A DNA stretch of 64,000 bases, taken from assembly GCA_036897095.1 (NCBI GenBank), contig JAYMSP010000007.1, positions 85,756-149,755 of the forward strand, given 5' to 3'. How positions within the stretch are numbered: the stretch's first letter is position 1; each line of letters opens with the position of its first letter. Shown here in pieces: positions 1 through 11,600 of this stretch. Position numbers and translations under genes: made by a program. The stretch is from Plantago elongata. Lineage: Eukaryota > Streptophyta > Magnoliopsida > Lamiales > Plantaginaceae. The notes beneath the pieces are model-generated. The model was not told the origin of the DNA, searched no databases, and was given only the letters and a program-made list of their open reading frames with translations.

Positions 1-2026
1 CGGTTCCGATTTATATTTTTAAAAGTTTACATCTTCTGTAAATTTAAAGAAGTCTTCCTAACGAGTTAATCATATAACTGTAAAAGAAATTAGCAAACTG
101 ATTTAAGTGTTATGGTATTGACATTATAAACCATATACTTTTATATGAGATTATATTCGAGTTTGAGGAAATGAATGCCCTCGTTATCACCTAGTTCATA
201 GCCAGCATGATTTAAAACCATGTTACAAAACATAGACCTAACATTAGAAAACGTTTTAATTTCATCATTTGGCAGGCACTACTAGAGAATATGACAGCAC
301 AATCATTTCAAAGAGCAAGCAATAAGGTAAAAAATCTGAAAAACTGAATAAGATTAAATGAATTGAAGTAGGAGGATGGGAATAGTAAGAAGCACAACAA
401 GTATACCATAAATGTAATCCTGAAATTTTATCTTTTTAAGCTGTCTTTCTAAATAAAATGGCTCAGCCAAAATATCAATACTACTTCTGCTCATACCTCT
501 GCATCAATGCCCACTATTTACAGTGTTGAGCTTTACCTTTGTATGGTGAACCCATGTGCTCGGTCTTCAATATGGTCCCATAACCTTTTTTCATTTTTTC
601 TTTAAGAAAATCGATCTAGAGTCAGAACCGATACTCTTTACTTGACAAACACAAACTTACATATATGTGTATAATAGAATAGATTGGAAACTACACGATT
701 CAGTTAATTCGTAATAAAATACGACATTTTCAAATTCAGAATTAACTTCTTCGGATTGAGATAAGGGTGCATCTTGAAATTTAACTAGTGAAATATACTT
801 CTTTAACTTTTTTGTATTTTTGGTGGTCAATTATTTTGAACTTAGCATGATGTGTGTCCAAATGTACCATTATGAATTTATGAGTTGGGAAAATCTACCG
901 AGAGTCCATAATTTGTGAGCGTCATGTATTATTGTATACTAATTGTACATTTTTATATTTTTATAATTTTACAAAAAAATTCATTGTATAATTATTATGT
1001 AATAATATACAATATGTGAATATACACGAAACACACAAAAATCAACAATTTATATATAATATCGTACAATTAATATACAATAATACAATACTATCGCAAT
1101 TCAGTTTTTGTATTAAGAGTTAGAGTTACCTAGGTTTTGAGTCACTACAGTATCTTGTCCTTCAGTTCAATTTTTGTACTGTGCTAGCTAGGAGAGCAAT
1201 GATTTTGATTGGATTCTTTCCTTTTCTTTTACTTCTATTTTTACACGTGACTAGATGCATTAAACTACAAAATAACCATTAGATAAATACTTTCCCCCTC
1301 CTCCTAATAAAGAAATAATTTAATTTTACACGATTTAAAAAGAAAAGAAAATAGTACGTGGTTAAAAATAAGTTTGAGATATAAAAATATATGTGGTCCT
1401 AATAATGTGTGGTTAAAAATAAATTGTATTGTGGAATTATTTTTATAAATAAAAATTTGTTCACTTTATTAGAATATTAAAATGAAATATTATTTCACCT
1501 CTAGCTGGATGTTAATTTATATAGTTATGTTTCACATCAAATATTATAAGTAAGCTCGACATAATTTGATCAAATAAGGTAGTTAGTGAAATATATCATC
1601 TTATTTTTTTCAATTAAAGTATAAAATAATAAACTATCGCATGTAACTTGGGCTTTTCGAAAAATTTATCTTCATATAAGTCTCTTTTATTATTTAAACT
1701 AAACCGTCAACTAAATTATCTAATAATTTATCAAACAATTCGATTCAAATCAGTCTTAAATCTCATCTGCGCTATCAATTAGTCTATGCATAGACCAGGT
1801 GGAATTACTACATAAAAAATGGTCAATGATTTGTGAGTTTAATGCGCATAACATAGACATATTTTGGAACTAAAACCTTGTGTTTATTCCCATCTACACA
1901 TTTAATTTAATACGGTCCACAGCTACACAAAAAGAGTCATACCATGTACGTAAGAATTATATTTAAAAATTAAGACTCTTGATCGTAAAAGAAGGGCGTC
2001 TTATTTTTGATTAAAGTACAAATTAA
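1..2026. other. AT-rich intergenic DNA, no gene seen
   Basis: No open reading frame of gene-like composition, no RNA gene and no clear transposon ends are visible. The stretch is A/T-rich with scattered homopolymer runs, as expected of plant intergenic DNA. Confidence 0.6.
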
Positions 2027-2052
2027 GAATCGTAATTTTAAAATTACGATTC
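2027..2052. repeat. Perfect 26-bp palindrome
   Basis: The left arm is GAATCGTAATTTT and the right arm is its exact reverse complement with no loop. It sits in non-coding DNA. It could be the core of a decayed foldback element or a hairpin, and no function can be assigned. Confidence 0.8.
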
Positions 2053-3527
2053 AAAAGTCGTATTTATTTTCTTTCTTTAGTTAATTTTAATGCTTTTCTT
2101 AAGTTTATTTTTATAATTATTTTTAAAAATCGTAAAAATTTAATAGTTGTATTAGATCAAATGTCTCGTCTGTGATTTAACCGTGCTGGAGTAAAACCTA
2201 AAGACTAGTTAGTTCAGCCCACTAATTGATCCACAAGTTTCCACGACCATCGCTATTAAATTGACCATAATTTGCAAATTTCTAATTGACTACGACCTAA
2301 CTAAATAATCGATCACCACCCAAATCCAAATTTAATTTAGATATAACAATTTAATTATCTCATTTTTCATTATTATCACTAATAAGATTAACAAATCATG
2401 TAAAATGTTTATCAGAACTACTTTGAATTGATCAATTAGTCGTAACTGATAAAATCATTTAACCACCATAGTTAAAATTAAGAGAAAATAAACTGAATTG
2501 AACTTAAAGGAGTTTTCAGTTGAAGAGAAGATACATTAGTCTCAAACTCACATATTTAATAAGCCGAACAAATTAACTCTCCGGAATCTAAGTTTTATAA
2601 ATGAGACTAATAGTTGAAGAGGTAAAAATCTAAAGTGACGAATAAGTGAAAGTGAAAAGAAGTGAAGATTCGAGTAAATTTCCAAGGAAGGAGGGTAATT
2701 AACTACTTTACTTGGTTGTGAGCATAGGAAGTTATTAGCCAAAAAAAGGCAAGGCATGGCAAGTACTCTTTTAGTATCACATTCTCACCTTCTGCCAGTT
2801 AAACCCAACAAGTAACCTTTTTTGCATCACAAATTACGTAGTAGTAAACGATGTCTAGCTATTAAGTTGCGTATCCATCAATCGCATCGCTGCATTTCAT
2901 TACATGGCTTTGGGCCTTTAGCTAATGGTTAATGGCATGCACCTCTCTATATTATGTTCCTTCCACTTCAGACTCAATTTACATTGATTCTTCACGAATT
3001 ATATAATCAAGTTCAACCGCAACAAGTTTTGTCGACAGATTCAGACTGATACATCATAAATCACAGAAATTCGATCAATCCCCATGGAATTCAATAGAGT
3101 ATTCTCTTCCTTTTTAACGAAATGAGCCATCCTTACAGATTTAAATCGAAGATGTTTATTATAAGTTTGCTCGCTTGTTGGTTCGTTTGTATTTTTTTTT
3201 GTTTTTGGAGTAATAACGTGTTTGATTTATAGTTTGAAAACCATGTGCATGACATAAGTATCCAAACAACTAACTTATACAGTTGAAAGTAATCCCAAAT
3301 GGAATACGCAGTTAGATGATTCTACGAACAAATTTATACAATGATCATTTAAAATCTGAATTCTTGATAGAGGTGTGCAATTCATTCATCTACTCCATTG
3401 TCATTAAAATCTACTTCATGTTAATCAATCTCTAATGCATATGATCTGACCTATATAGTTAACGTTATAGTACCATGGTGACATACACATATTTTAATTG
3501 GGATTAAGACTTGGTTTTTAGCATGAA

Positions 3528-4622
3528 GGCAAAAATGTTCCTAAAGTTTGGACTATTTGGCACATATAGTCTATCATTTATTGTTCCTGTTAGATTTGGT
3601 TTCGAAATTTCAAAATTTTTGTATCCATGGGACTTCGGTTAATTTATTGACCAAATTGACTGAGCTGGCATGACACCTAGCAGGTCAAGCTATTTATTGA
3701 CCTCTATGTGTGACACGTGTCGACCTCCTGTTCAATCTCGCTTGTATTTTGTTAAATAAATCTAAAAATTAATTTTAAATTGAAAAAATATATAAAAATT
3801 TAAATAAATTATAAATCATAATCTTAAATTAAATTTGAATATATTAAAAAATAATTAAATTAAATTCAGATTAAAAAAGAGGGGACACTAGCACGTATTG
3901 CTCTCTCGTAAATATGTTATAAAATTGTTTAATATAATTTAAAAATATTTTTGAAAAAAAATATTTTTTTTACATTTTATTACATATAAAATAAATTACA
4001 AAAACACAAAAATGCTATTTGCTACAACAAACTTTCAATTGGGTTGTTGGATTTTGTTTTCTTTACTATAGGAAATCGTATTTTTTAAATTTATTTTTAT
4101 TTTCTTTATTTAGTTTATATGTAATAAAATATAAAATATATTTTTATATTTTTAAAAATATTTTTCAGTAATTTTTACATCATTTTTTAATTATATTAAA
4201 TATTTTATACCCATAAATTACGAGAGGGTGACACGTGTCACCACCTTTTCTAACTTGAATTTAATTTTTTTTAATATATCTAAATTTAATTTAAAATTAC
4301 ATTTTATATTTTTTAGAATTTATATATATATATTTTTTGTCATTTAAAATCAATTTTAAATTTTATTTTACAAACTACAGGCCAGATTGAACAAGACGTG
4401 TCCCACTATTTTTGCATGTACTTTTTAATTCAGACATCGCACACATGGAGGTCAATAAATAGCTTAACTTGCTTGGTGTCACGCCACTTCAGCCGACTTG
4501 GTCAACAAATTGACCAAAGTTCCACGAATGCTAAATTTTCAAAATTTCGGGACCAAGTATAACAAGGGCAACAAACGGTAGACTGCATGTACCAAATGGC
4601 CAAACTTTGAGACCATTTTTAC
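3528..4622. mobile_element. Giant foldback element, MULE-like (about 1.1 kb)
   Basis: The left end (3530-3740) and the reverse complement of the right end (4410-4622) match over more than 200 bp with scattered substitutions. Shared landmarks include AAAGTTTGGAC/AAAGTTTGGCC, a GACCAA stretch, the AGCTATTTATTGACCTC block and GACACGTGTC. The pairing continues inward (CGTAAATATGTTATAAAA near 3910 against the complement near 4210), so almost the whole element folds on itself around a loop near 4030. There is no transposase frame. Long-TIR non-autonomous Mutator-like elements have this design. I could not settle a 9-bp target duplication, so the family is inferred. Confidence 0.75.
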
Positions 4623-5774
4623 ATTTATGTTGATTCATGCATCTTTACTTGAGATGGTTGAATTCAAATAAAGTGTGAATGTGGATAAATACCTTTGACT
4701 TCTATTTCATGACTTGAAGTCCAGAAGGACTTGCATTCCGATTTTGACTCACAATCTCATTTTTTTTATTAAATTCTATCATTTAAGACTCTTATGTTTC
4801 TTTTCACGAATTTTATTTATTTATTTATAAAACACGATATGAGCATAATACATCAATACCTCCTAACAAAACTAGCGCCTAACAATTATAAGATTTTCAT
4901 CACGTTGAAATTTGTTTGCCACATATTTTTCAAGTCGTTCGTTATTATCCGATCAATGAACACTCCAATCGTTTTTACATATCGGATTTCCCATTTCACT
5001 ACACAAGTCCTTGTGTACGAATTAGTCCATTCGTGACTTAATTCGATGAATTTAGGTCGACGGTCGAACACCATCCAATCTTCCTTCTTAGAAAGTGTTC
5101 TGTAGTACTTATACATTGCAATTACAAAACATTGAATAATGGGTCCTCCATAGAATAAAACATTATTACAAGGAAGAATGAGACAAGGACTAAAACCTAA
5201 CCTGTCGAGAGCTCATTGGCCATCACTTAAGGTCTTTGTCAAAGTGAGAAGTTCATTTTACTTTTGTATGAAACTTTCACACTGAAAAGTTAAAAGGAAA
5301 ATATTGTAAATGTAATTTCCTGAATTAGGTTACAAATGTATCCAAGAAAATGCCTTTAATGTTTTAAAATACTACATAGATTTGTTACTACTTTTATTAT
5401 TTGGCTATTTGGAAATACTACTGTATAAATAAAATGTACGTACCAGCTAGTTATAATTTTATGGTTCAAGTTATTGTCTGGGTAATAACTGTGTTTGAAA
5501 TATGTACCCAATAAAATGATACTTCAACCGGTTTTAAGTTAAGACCGTTGGTTTAACTGGTTCACTTGCAGACTAAAAGCTAACCTACCTGACCTAGCTC
5601 CGAGTCATCTGGGTTCAGGTTCATCTGGATTCATTGCTCCAAGGTTCGATGATTTGAAATATAAATAAACTTCCGTTAGATACAGTATTTCGGATATTTC
5701 ATATTAAATATTAAATATTATGTTATAAATATTATATGTTTAATTACAAACAATACATATTTAGAAATACAGAT
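4623..5774. other. Intergenic DNA, no gene seen
   Basis: Two overlapping short open frames on opposite strands around 4794-5116 have no recognisable motif and no promoter. I see nothing else in this stretch. Confidence 0.5.
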
Positions 5775-5782
5775 GATGATGT

Positions 5783-5962
5783 CAAAGCGTTCGTAGTCGA
5801 GTGGCAATCGGAGACATCCCGTAATCAAGAGGTTACGGGTTCGATTTCTTGAAATGGGTAATATTTGTTCTCTGTATAGAGATTTATTGAAGACTTATTG
5901 ATGATAATTGTTTATTCGACTGAATATTATAATTGTAATATCGTATCTAAAAAAAGAAAGTA
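5783..5962 (+). mobile_element. tRNA-derived SINE with 8-bp target duplication
   Basis: A pol III A-box-like TAGTCGAGTGG lies at 5794-5804 and a B-box GGTTCGATTTC at 5838-5848, spaced as in a tRNA gene. They are followed by a unique tail and an A-rich end (AAAAAAAGAAAG). GATGATGT occurs at 5775-5782 and again at 5963-5970, flanking the unit. Box spacing, the A-rich 3' end and the direct repeat together indicate a SINE inserted in the + orientation. It lies between genes. Confidence 0.75.
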
Positions 5963-5970
5963 GATGATGT

Positions 5971-6960
5971 AATTATTGCTTATAACACAATCGATGCTTG
6001 AAGATCATATATTATATTTGTGATTAAACATTCGATGTTGATCTGTATGTCTGATAAACAGTCTCTAACAAAAGATATGTAACATGATTTGTGTATTTTT
6101 TTATAATGTATAAAATATAATGTCGTAACGCAACATCTGGTACAGTTCGAGATCCGATCTTTTGTTAATTTGGTGCTGATCTTCAGGTTACAATGTTGGA
6201 CCTACAAATAACACACATCTTATTTCCACACATTTTGCCCTCAATCGTCGAATCATTGAAAAACTTCATATTAGGGTTATACCGTGCATCTCATTATAAG
6301 TTTACAAGATGAATAAACAAATTAAGTGGTAGTATTATTTATATATAGATGGAGGATTAATTTAATATATAGATCAATAGATCAATGGTTACTAGTACTA
6401 GTACTTAACAACATCACTGCTTAATTAAGGCTATTATGACTTTATCGACTGAAATATTGTTGGTCCGGTGTTAATATCTCTTAGCTGTGTTTCCTTAATC
6501 TTGTGGAAATAGTTATTCCATAATTGCAAAAGGCTTAATCACCAAGATTGTTGAAAACTATGCGCTAATTTACGTGTGAGTACACACGACATTGTAACCA
6601 ATTAATGCTTAATGGAGTATTTTGTTTAATCAGATTCGTTTTACTTACTTTTACAAATTTAGAACCAAGAAAATGACAAGGCAAAACATCAACTTCGAAA
6701 ATTGGACATTTTGCTTTCACAATTTCTCATCTATTTTTCACACACCAAAAACAGACCCATACCTAATTAAAGGGCTACACACCAAAAACATCCTTAATTA
6801 GTCTCCATTCATACGTTTCCTCATTTCCATAACTCACCTTCTTTTGGTTATGTATGTATTTCATTGTTATACCACTTCAAGTACATACTAGTACACAATA
6901 TTTGCGGAAACGCTGATTAACTTCGTTTAAAAACGCAGATAAAGACCTTAATAAACATCG
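5971..6960. other. Intergenic DNA, no gene seen
   Basis: AT-rich sequence without a coding frame. Short direct repeats of the ACTAGT type occur near 6390 and are not interpreted. Confidence 0.5.
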
Positions 6961-6964
6961 GTAA

Positions 6965-6984
6965 AGTACAATTTTCTTGTAGTG
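6965..6984. mobile_element. CACTA-type terminus relic
   Basis: ATTTTCTTGTAGTG is the reverse complement of the CACTACAAGAAAA terminus shared by many plant CACTA (En/Spm) transposons. I found no matching CACTACAAG end upstream within the window, so this is either a solitary end or a coincidental match. Confidence 0.45.
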
Positions 6985-7548
6985 GTGAATCATAATATAA
7001 GGCACTTGGTAGCAATATGAAACCATAAATGTGAAATATGATTCATGACACATATATGTAACTACAATTAATCACACTTGCTAAACAGGCCTTATAAATT
7101 GCAGTAATATTCTAGCTATGTGGTGATAACTATTGGCATATACTAAATAAACTATTCATTAAGCTAGTACCCATGTTGAGTAATTTTGGTTAAACAATTT
7201 GCTCCATTTATTAAATATGGATTAGTATAATATGCCTTGTAAAAGTTGAGTGAGTAGAATGATTTTCTATTCTTTTTGGTAAAGAGATTAATAATAGGTG
7301 ATTACCAACTATGGGCTAACACCATTTACAAACTAATCTCAAACTTTATAAATGCTCTTCTTATTCTCCAAGCCTCAACCATATTTCTTACCTCGTTGCA
7401 TGTTGAGAATTAATATCCTTAGTCGAGCTAGCTACATGTTTTAAGCAAAATTTACCACAAATGATTTTGTGTCTTTCCTTATAATTTCCCCCATCCATCT
7501 TTCCTTGAAACATGTGAAGAATTTACCAAACACTCATTAAAAACCCGC

Positions 7549-8262
7549 TACCTGATCAACTTGAACGACCTAATTAACCAGTCAAATAGTTTACAACTAG
7601 TTTTGCTAAATTAACCAGTCAAATAGTTTACAACTAGTTTTGCTAAACGACACCAATAGTTGTAATTGTCCCTGAATCAATCTCAGCTACCAGACCAACT
7701 TGAACGACCTAATTAACCAGTCAAATTGTTTACAACTAGTTTCATTATACGAAACAGATAGGCGACAGTTTAATTGTCACCGAATCAACCCTCACCAATC
7801 GAGAGGCTTGTTTTGAATTTTTCTTTGTGGTTTGAGCATTTACTTGTGATGAGCTATAGCTGTTTGAGTTACTGTTTTTGGTTGTAATTGGTTTGGATAA
7901 ATCTCTAGTCGTGCTGTAGTTTTTGATCCTTGGTTTGGATGATTTGTTTCTATTTTCCTTTCGTGATTGTTTCATTGAGAGCATTACTTATGCCCTTGAA
8001 TCATATTAATAAAATTATTTGGCCGTTTCAAAAAAAAAAAAAAAACCCCTCACCCACCGGATTAACTTGAGCAACCTAATTAATCGTCATATAGTTTATA
8101 ATTTACGAGCTAGTTTTGCTAAGTAGAGACTCCGAGAATCAACCCTCATCTACCGGACCAAATTGGACGACCTAATTAACCGTCAGATAGTTTATAAGTT
8201 ACGAGCTAGTTCTGCTAAACGTCAATGAGAATTGTAAATGTCACGGAATCAACCCCGAACCT
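7549..8262. repeat. Diverged ~110-bp tandem repeats upstream of the SEP3-like gene
   Basis: Four diverged copies start near 7549, 7687, 8050 and 8149. Each runs from CTACC(A/G)GACCAA-CTTGAACGACC through AATTAACC-GTCA-ATAGTTTA and a GAGCTAGTTTTGCTAAACG segment to a GAATCAACCC end. The first copy carries an internal duplication of about 50 bp (7577-7655). Between copies two and three a retroposed fragment interrupts the array (separate entry). The array ends about 400 bp before the MADS-box start codon, so it lies in promoter territory. No regulatory role is shown by sequence alone. Confidence 0.8.
7797..8045 (+). mobile_element. Poly(A)-tailed retroposed fragment inside the tandem array
   Basis: This roughly 250-bp block is unrelated to the repeats on either side. 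It ends in a run of about 16 A (to 8045) and is bordered by CCCTCACC at 7789-7796 and 8047-8054. It looks like a SINE or 5'-truncated LINE tail. A 79-codon open frame on the minus strand here is judged spurious. The GGCCGTTTC motif just before the A-run resembles the 3' end of the short SINEs at 19.6 and 43.6 kb, so it may share their tail. Confidence 0.65.
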
Positions 8263-8542
8263 TAAGAAGTCAAGAAAGGCATTTCCATGGTGACAACTAT
8301 CAAGCAATGGCCAAAAAATCTAGCTAAGAAATTAAAGAAAAAGGAAAAAAGATTAAGAAAAAGGGATAATATTTGTGAAAACAAATGCACAAGCATATAT
8401 GGTTTAGCAAAAGAAAAGTAAGTCTCGTGAGATAAAATGGCATAATGCTCAGCATAGCACTAGTAGTTGTACTAGCTATCACAACATATTTTGCTGAGTT
8501 CTGACTTTATACATGTATTTAAACCTATCTATATCTATCTGT

Positions 8543-8552
8543 CTATATATAT
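8543..8552 (+). promoter_or_regulatory. Candidate TATA box of the SEP3-like gene
   Basis: CTATATATAT lies about 115 bp before the start codon, which allows a leader of roughly 85-90 nt. The assignment rests on position and composition only. Confidence 0.5.
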
Positions 8553-8665
8553 GAACAAGGCAAGTTACGTACAGCAAAGCTCAGAAAGATTGAATTTTTC
8601 TGTGTTTGTTTTGTGATAGTAATACCTTGGAATAGCTAGCTACAGATATAATCATCATCAAGAAG

Positions 8666-11600
8666 ATGGGTAGAGGAAGAGTTGAGCTTAAGAGAATAGA
8701 GAACAAGATCAACAGGCAAGTGACTTTTGCAAAACGAAGGAATGGCCTTTTGAAGAAAGCTTATGAGCTTTCTGTTCTCTGTGATGCTGAAGTTGCTCTC
8801 ATCATCTTCTCCAATAGAGGAAAGCTCTATGAGTTCTGCAGTAGCTCTAGGTATGTATGTATATCAAAATTCATTTATTTTTTTCTTGATTGTTATACTG
8901 AAATAAGCCAACATAATTTTTTGGTGAGGATCACTTGTTTTGTGATATATCCATGTGGTTTGGTTGGTTTTGAGATCTGGGGTGGTTTAAAAATTCAATC
9001 TTTTTTGGTGATGGGAGGAAAGGGAGTTATCTTTTATTGGTTTTGGGAGGTGTTTGAGGTTTTTTTTGCCGTTTTGGTGATTGTTTTGGGGTGTGTGGCT
9101 GTGGCTGTGTTAGATCTGCAAGAGGAAAACATAAAAAGAAGATCATTTCCATTCTTATGTTTGATGAGTTTCTTTTCTTTTCTTTTCTACTAGTATGTGT
9201 GATTTTTAGTCTCTTCTACTACTGCTACATGTTATGCTATGCTATGTTCTCTCTTTCTCCACAATTGAAAATGTACCATTTTCAGACTCCGATCTGATCT
9301 TTCTTCTGGTTTTTTGAGTGAGTATATGGAGAAAACTCTTTCATAACTTTTCCAGGTATTAATTGTTCTTCATGCTCTACTAACTCACCTTTTCCTTTCT
9401 TCTTCTTCTTCTACTTCATGTTCTTCCTCTTTCTCTCTTATGTCTTTGTTGATTCAAAGTTTTTCCAAGAAATGTTGAGTTGATCGTCAGATTTAGGTAC
9501 TACATCTCAGATCTGCATGAAAGCTGGTTTTTTTAAGCCAAACTCCAGTGATTTAGGGTTCACTGTTCAACTTAATTTCACCCCTTTTTGTATTCTTTTC
9601 ACATGGATTTCACAATTGAATTGGTTGAATTATGAAAACAAGTTCAATATAAGAAACCAAGAAATAAAACTAAGATCTCTTTATCTTTTTTGTTTTAAAG
9701 AGGGACTATAAGTTGAGTTCTCTTTTACCTACTAGTCCATTTGTGAGTTTCAAGTGAAGATCTTTGAGTAGATCTTTCATTTCGTTTAGATTTTGTGCCT
9801 CGTGCTTGCACGTATCTTAGCGAGAGGCACGGCTCGGGCCGGAGAGGTGTTGATGGTTTCATTTGCATTTCTTCTCCTTTCGATATGATATTTATTCTTG
9901 TTTTTTTCAAAAAGAAAAAAGAAGTGAAGATCTTTTCAATTAGGTCTTAATTAAGACTGAGAGTTCATTTAGTTATTTTTCATTTTTTTACCCCATCTAA
10001 TTATTCTTTGTTGATTTTTGGAGCAGAGGTGTAAATGTTCTTGGATCGAGTAATTAGGGTTAGGTTTTGAATTTTTAATCCCAAATATTAATTCAACAAA
10101 TACTGACATTTTCTCTTTCTAATCTCTCTCAGATCTCTGTGCTCTTTGCAAGAAAATGACAATCTTTCATATGTTGTTTGCATGTGATTTTAGTCTAAAC
10201 ACAATTAAAAGCTTTTGTCTTCTTTTTCCTATTATCTTCTTTTTTGCTAAGACATTTTGGATTTGAGCTTTATTTTCTTAGTACTTAGTACATCAGTCTT
10301 TTACCCAGTTAAGTGCCTGTTTTCAAAAGCTGATACTTTTTTAATATCTCCAGAGTTGCAGTGTTATTACCTATGGATAATTTACAGAACACCGTTTTAT
10401 ACTGAAATTAAAGTGAGATAACATAATGGATCTTCATCAGATAGATAAGCTCATCAGCACAAGTCATTTCAACTTAAAGCTGTGATTTTACACTCAAACA
10501 GTCTAGTTTGTGTGATTTTTCAATATTAATTGTAGTATTTTCTTTATCAATTGCTTAATCAGTACATTTTCTTTGTTACTCTAGCAGCATGCTCAAGACA
10601 CTGGAGAGGTATCAGAAATGCAACTATGGTCCTCCGGAGACGAACATATCCACTAGGGAGGCACTGGTAATTTCTGTGCCCTTGGCATCTTAAATGAAAA
10701 ACTTAAATGGATTCGTTGTGGAAATTCTGGGAAAAGAAACAAAGAAAACTATATTCGAGCTGATTCATGAGCTTACAGCTTCCATGACTTCGGTACAGTG
10801 AAACCTATGCGGTGAAGAAGCACTGCTTAAAAAGATTTTTTGCTTTCGGCTTTATCCTTAGTATATATGCCGAAAAGAAGTTACTATATATATTGGTTTT
10901 ATGTGAGTTTATCATCAGCATTTATGATTAATAGATGAAGAAGAAATTATGGTAATGTCAATCAATATATACATCTGTCTTTTTCCTTTCACTTGTGTTA
11001 GAAATGACAGGTGATTATGAAGTTTGTACGACTGGTTGATAACCATTGTGAAAATGGAGTGGATAATACCTGAACACAATGTTTTAACAGTCTCCGAAGT
11101 GAAGCCTCTTAAATATGTTCATTATGGTAGTTAGACACGTTTTATAGGTGGAGGCGTGGGGCATGAGGGCTTACAAACACCTCATTGAACCCATATCTAT
11201 TTTACACCTCATGAGGTCTTATGAGTGTTTTGTGGCCTTATCTCAACATTCACTTATGAGTGCGATATGACAACGATCTTGAACTTCACAGGATCGCAAG
11301 GAGCATTAACACTAACAATTCATTTGTGGAACATGCATATTGTAGCAACAAGGGTGGGGTAACTTTTGAAAATGAAGCAAGCATGATTTTTTTTTTTCAA
11401 TTTTCATTGAATTAGATCTTGAAGGAGCATTGTGTTTTGTTTTCCTTGATGATGTGGGATTGGGTCGCGTAAACCAGCCTTTTCTTTTTATGGATCTTGA
11501 AGGAGAAAGTGAAAATTAAGAGAGGGAAATTGGAAAATCAGCCTTTTCTTTTTATGGATTAAGCATGTCTTCAACAAAATTTATGCTACTCAATGCATGA

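Noticed and set aside
7745-7984. 79-codon minus-strand frame
   Set aside because: It covers the retroposed fragment and its flank, and its Lys/Ser/Asn/Thr composition is uninformative.
8851-9193. Extension of the MADS frame to 175 codons through intron 1
   Set aside because: A GTATGT donor at 8851 gives the standard 185-bp MADS exon that joins in phase to the I-domain exon.
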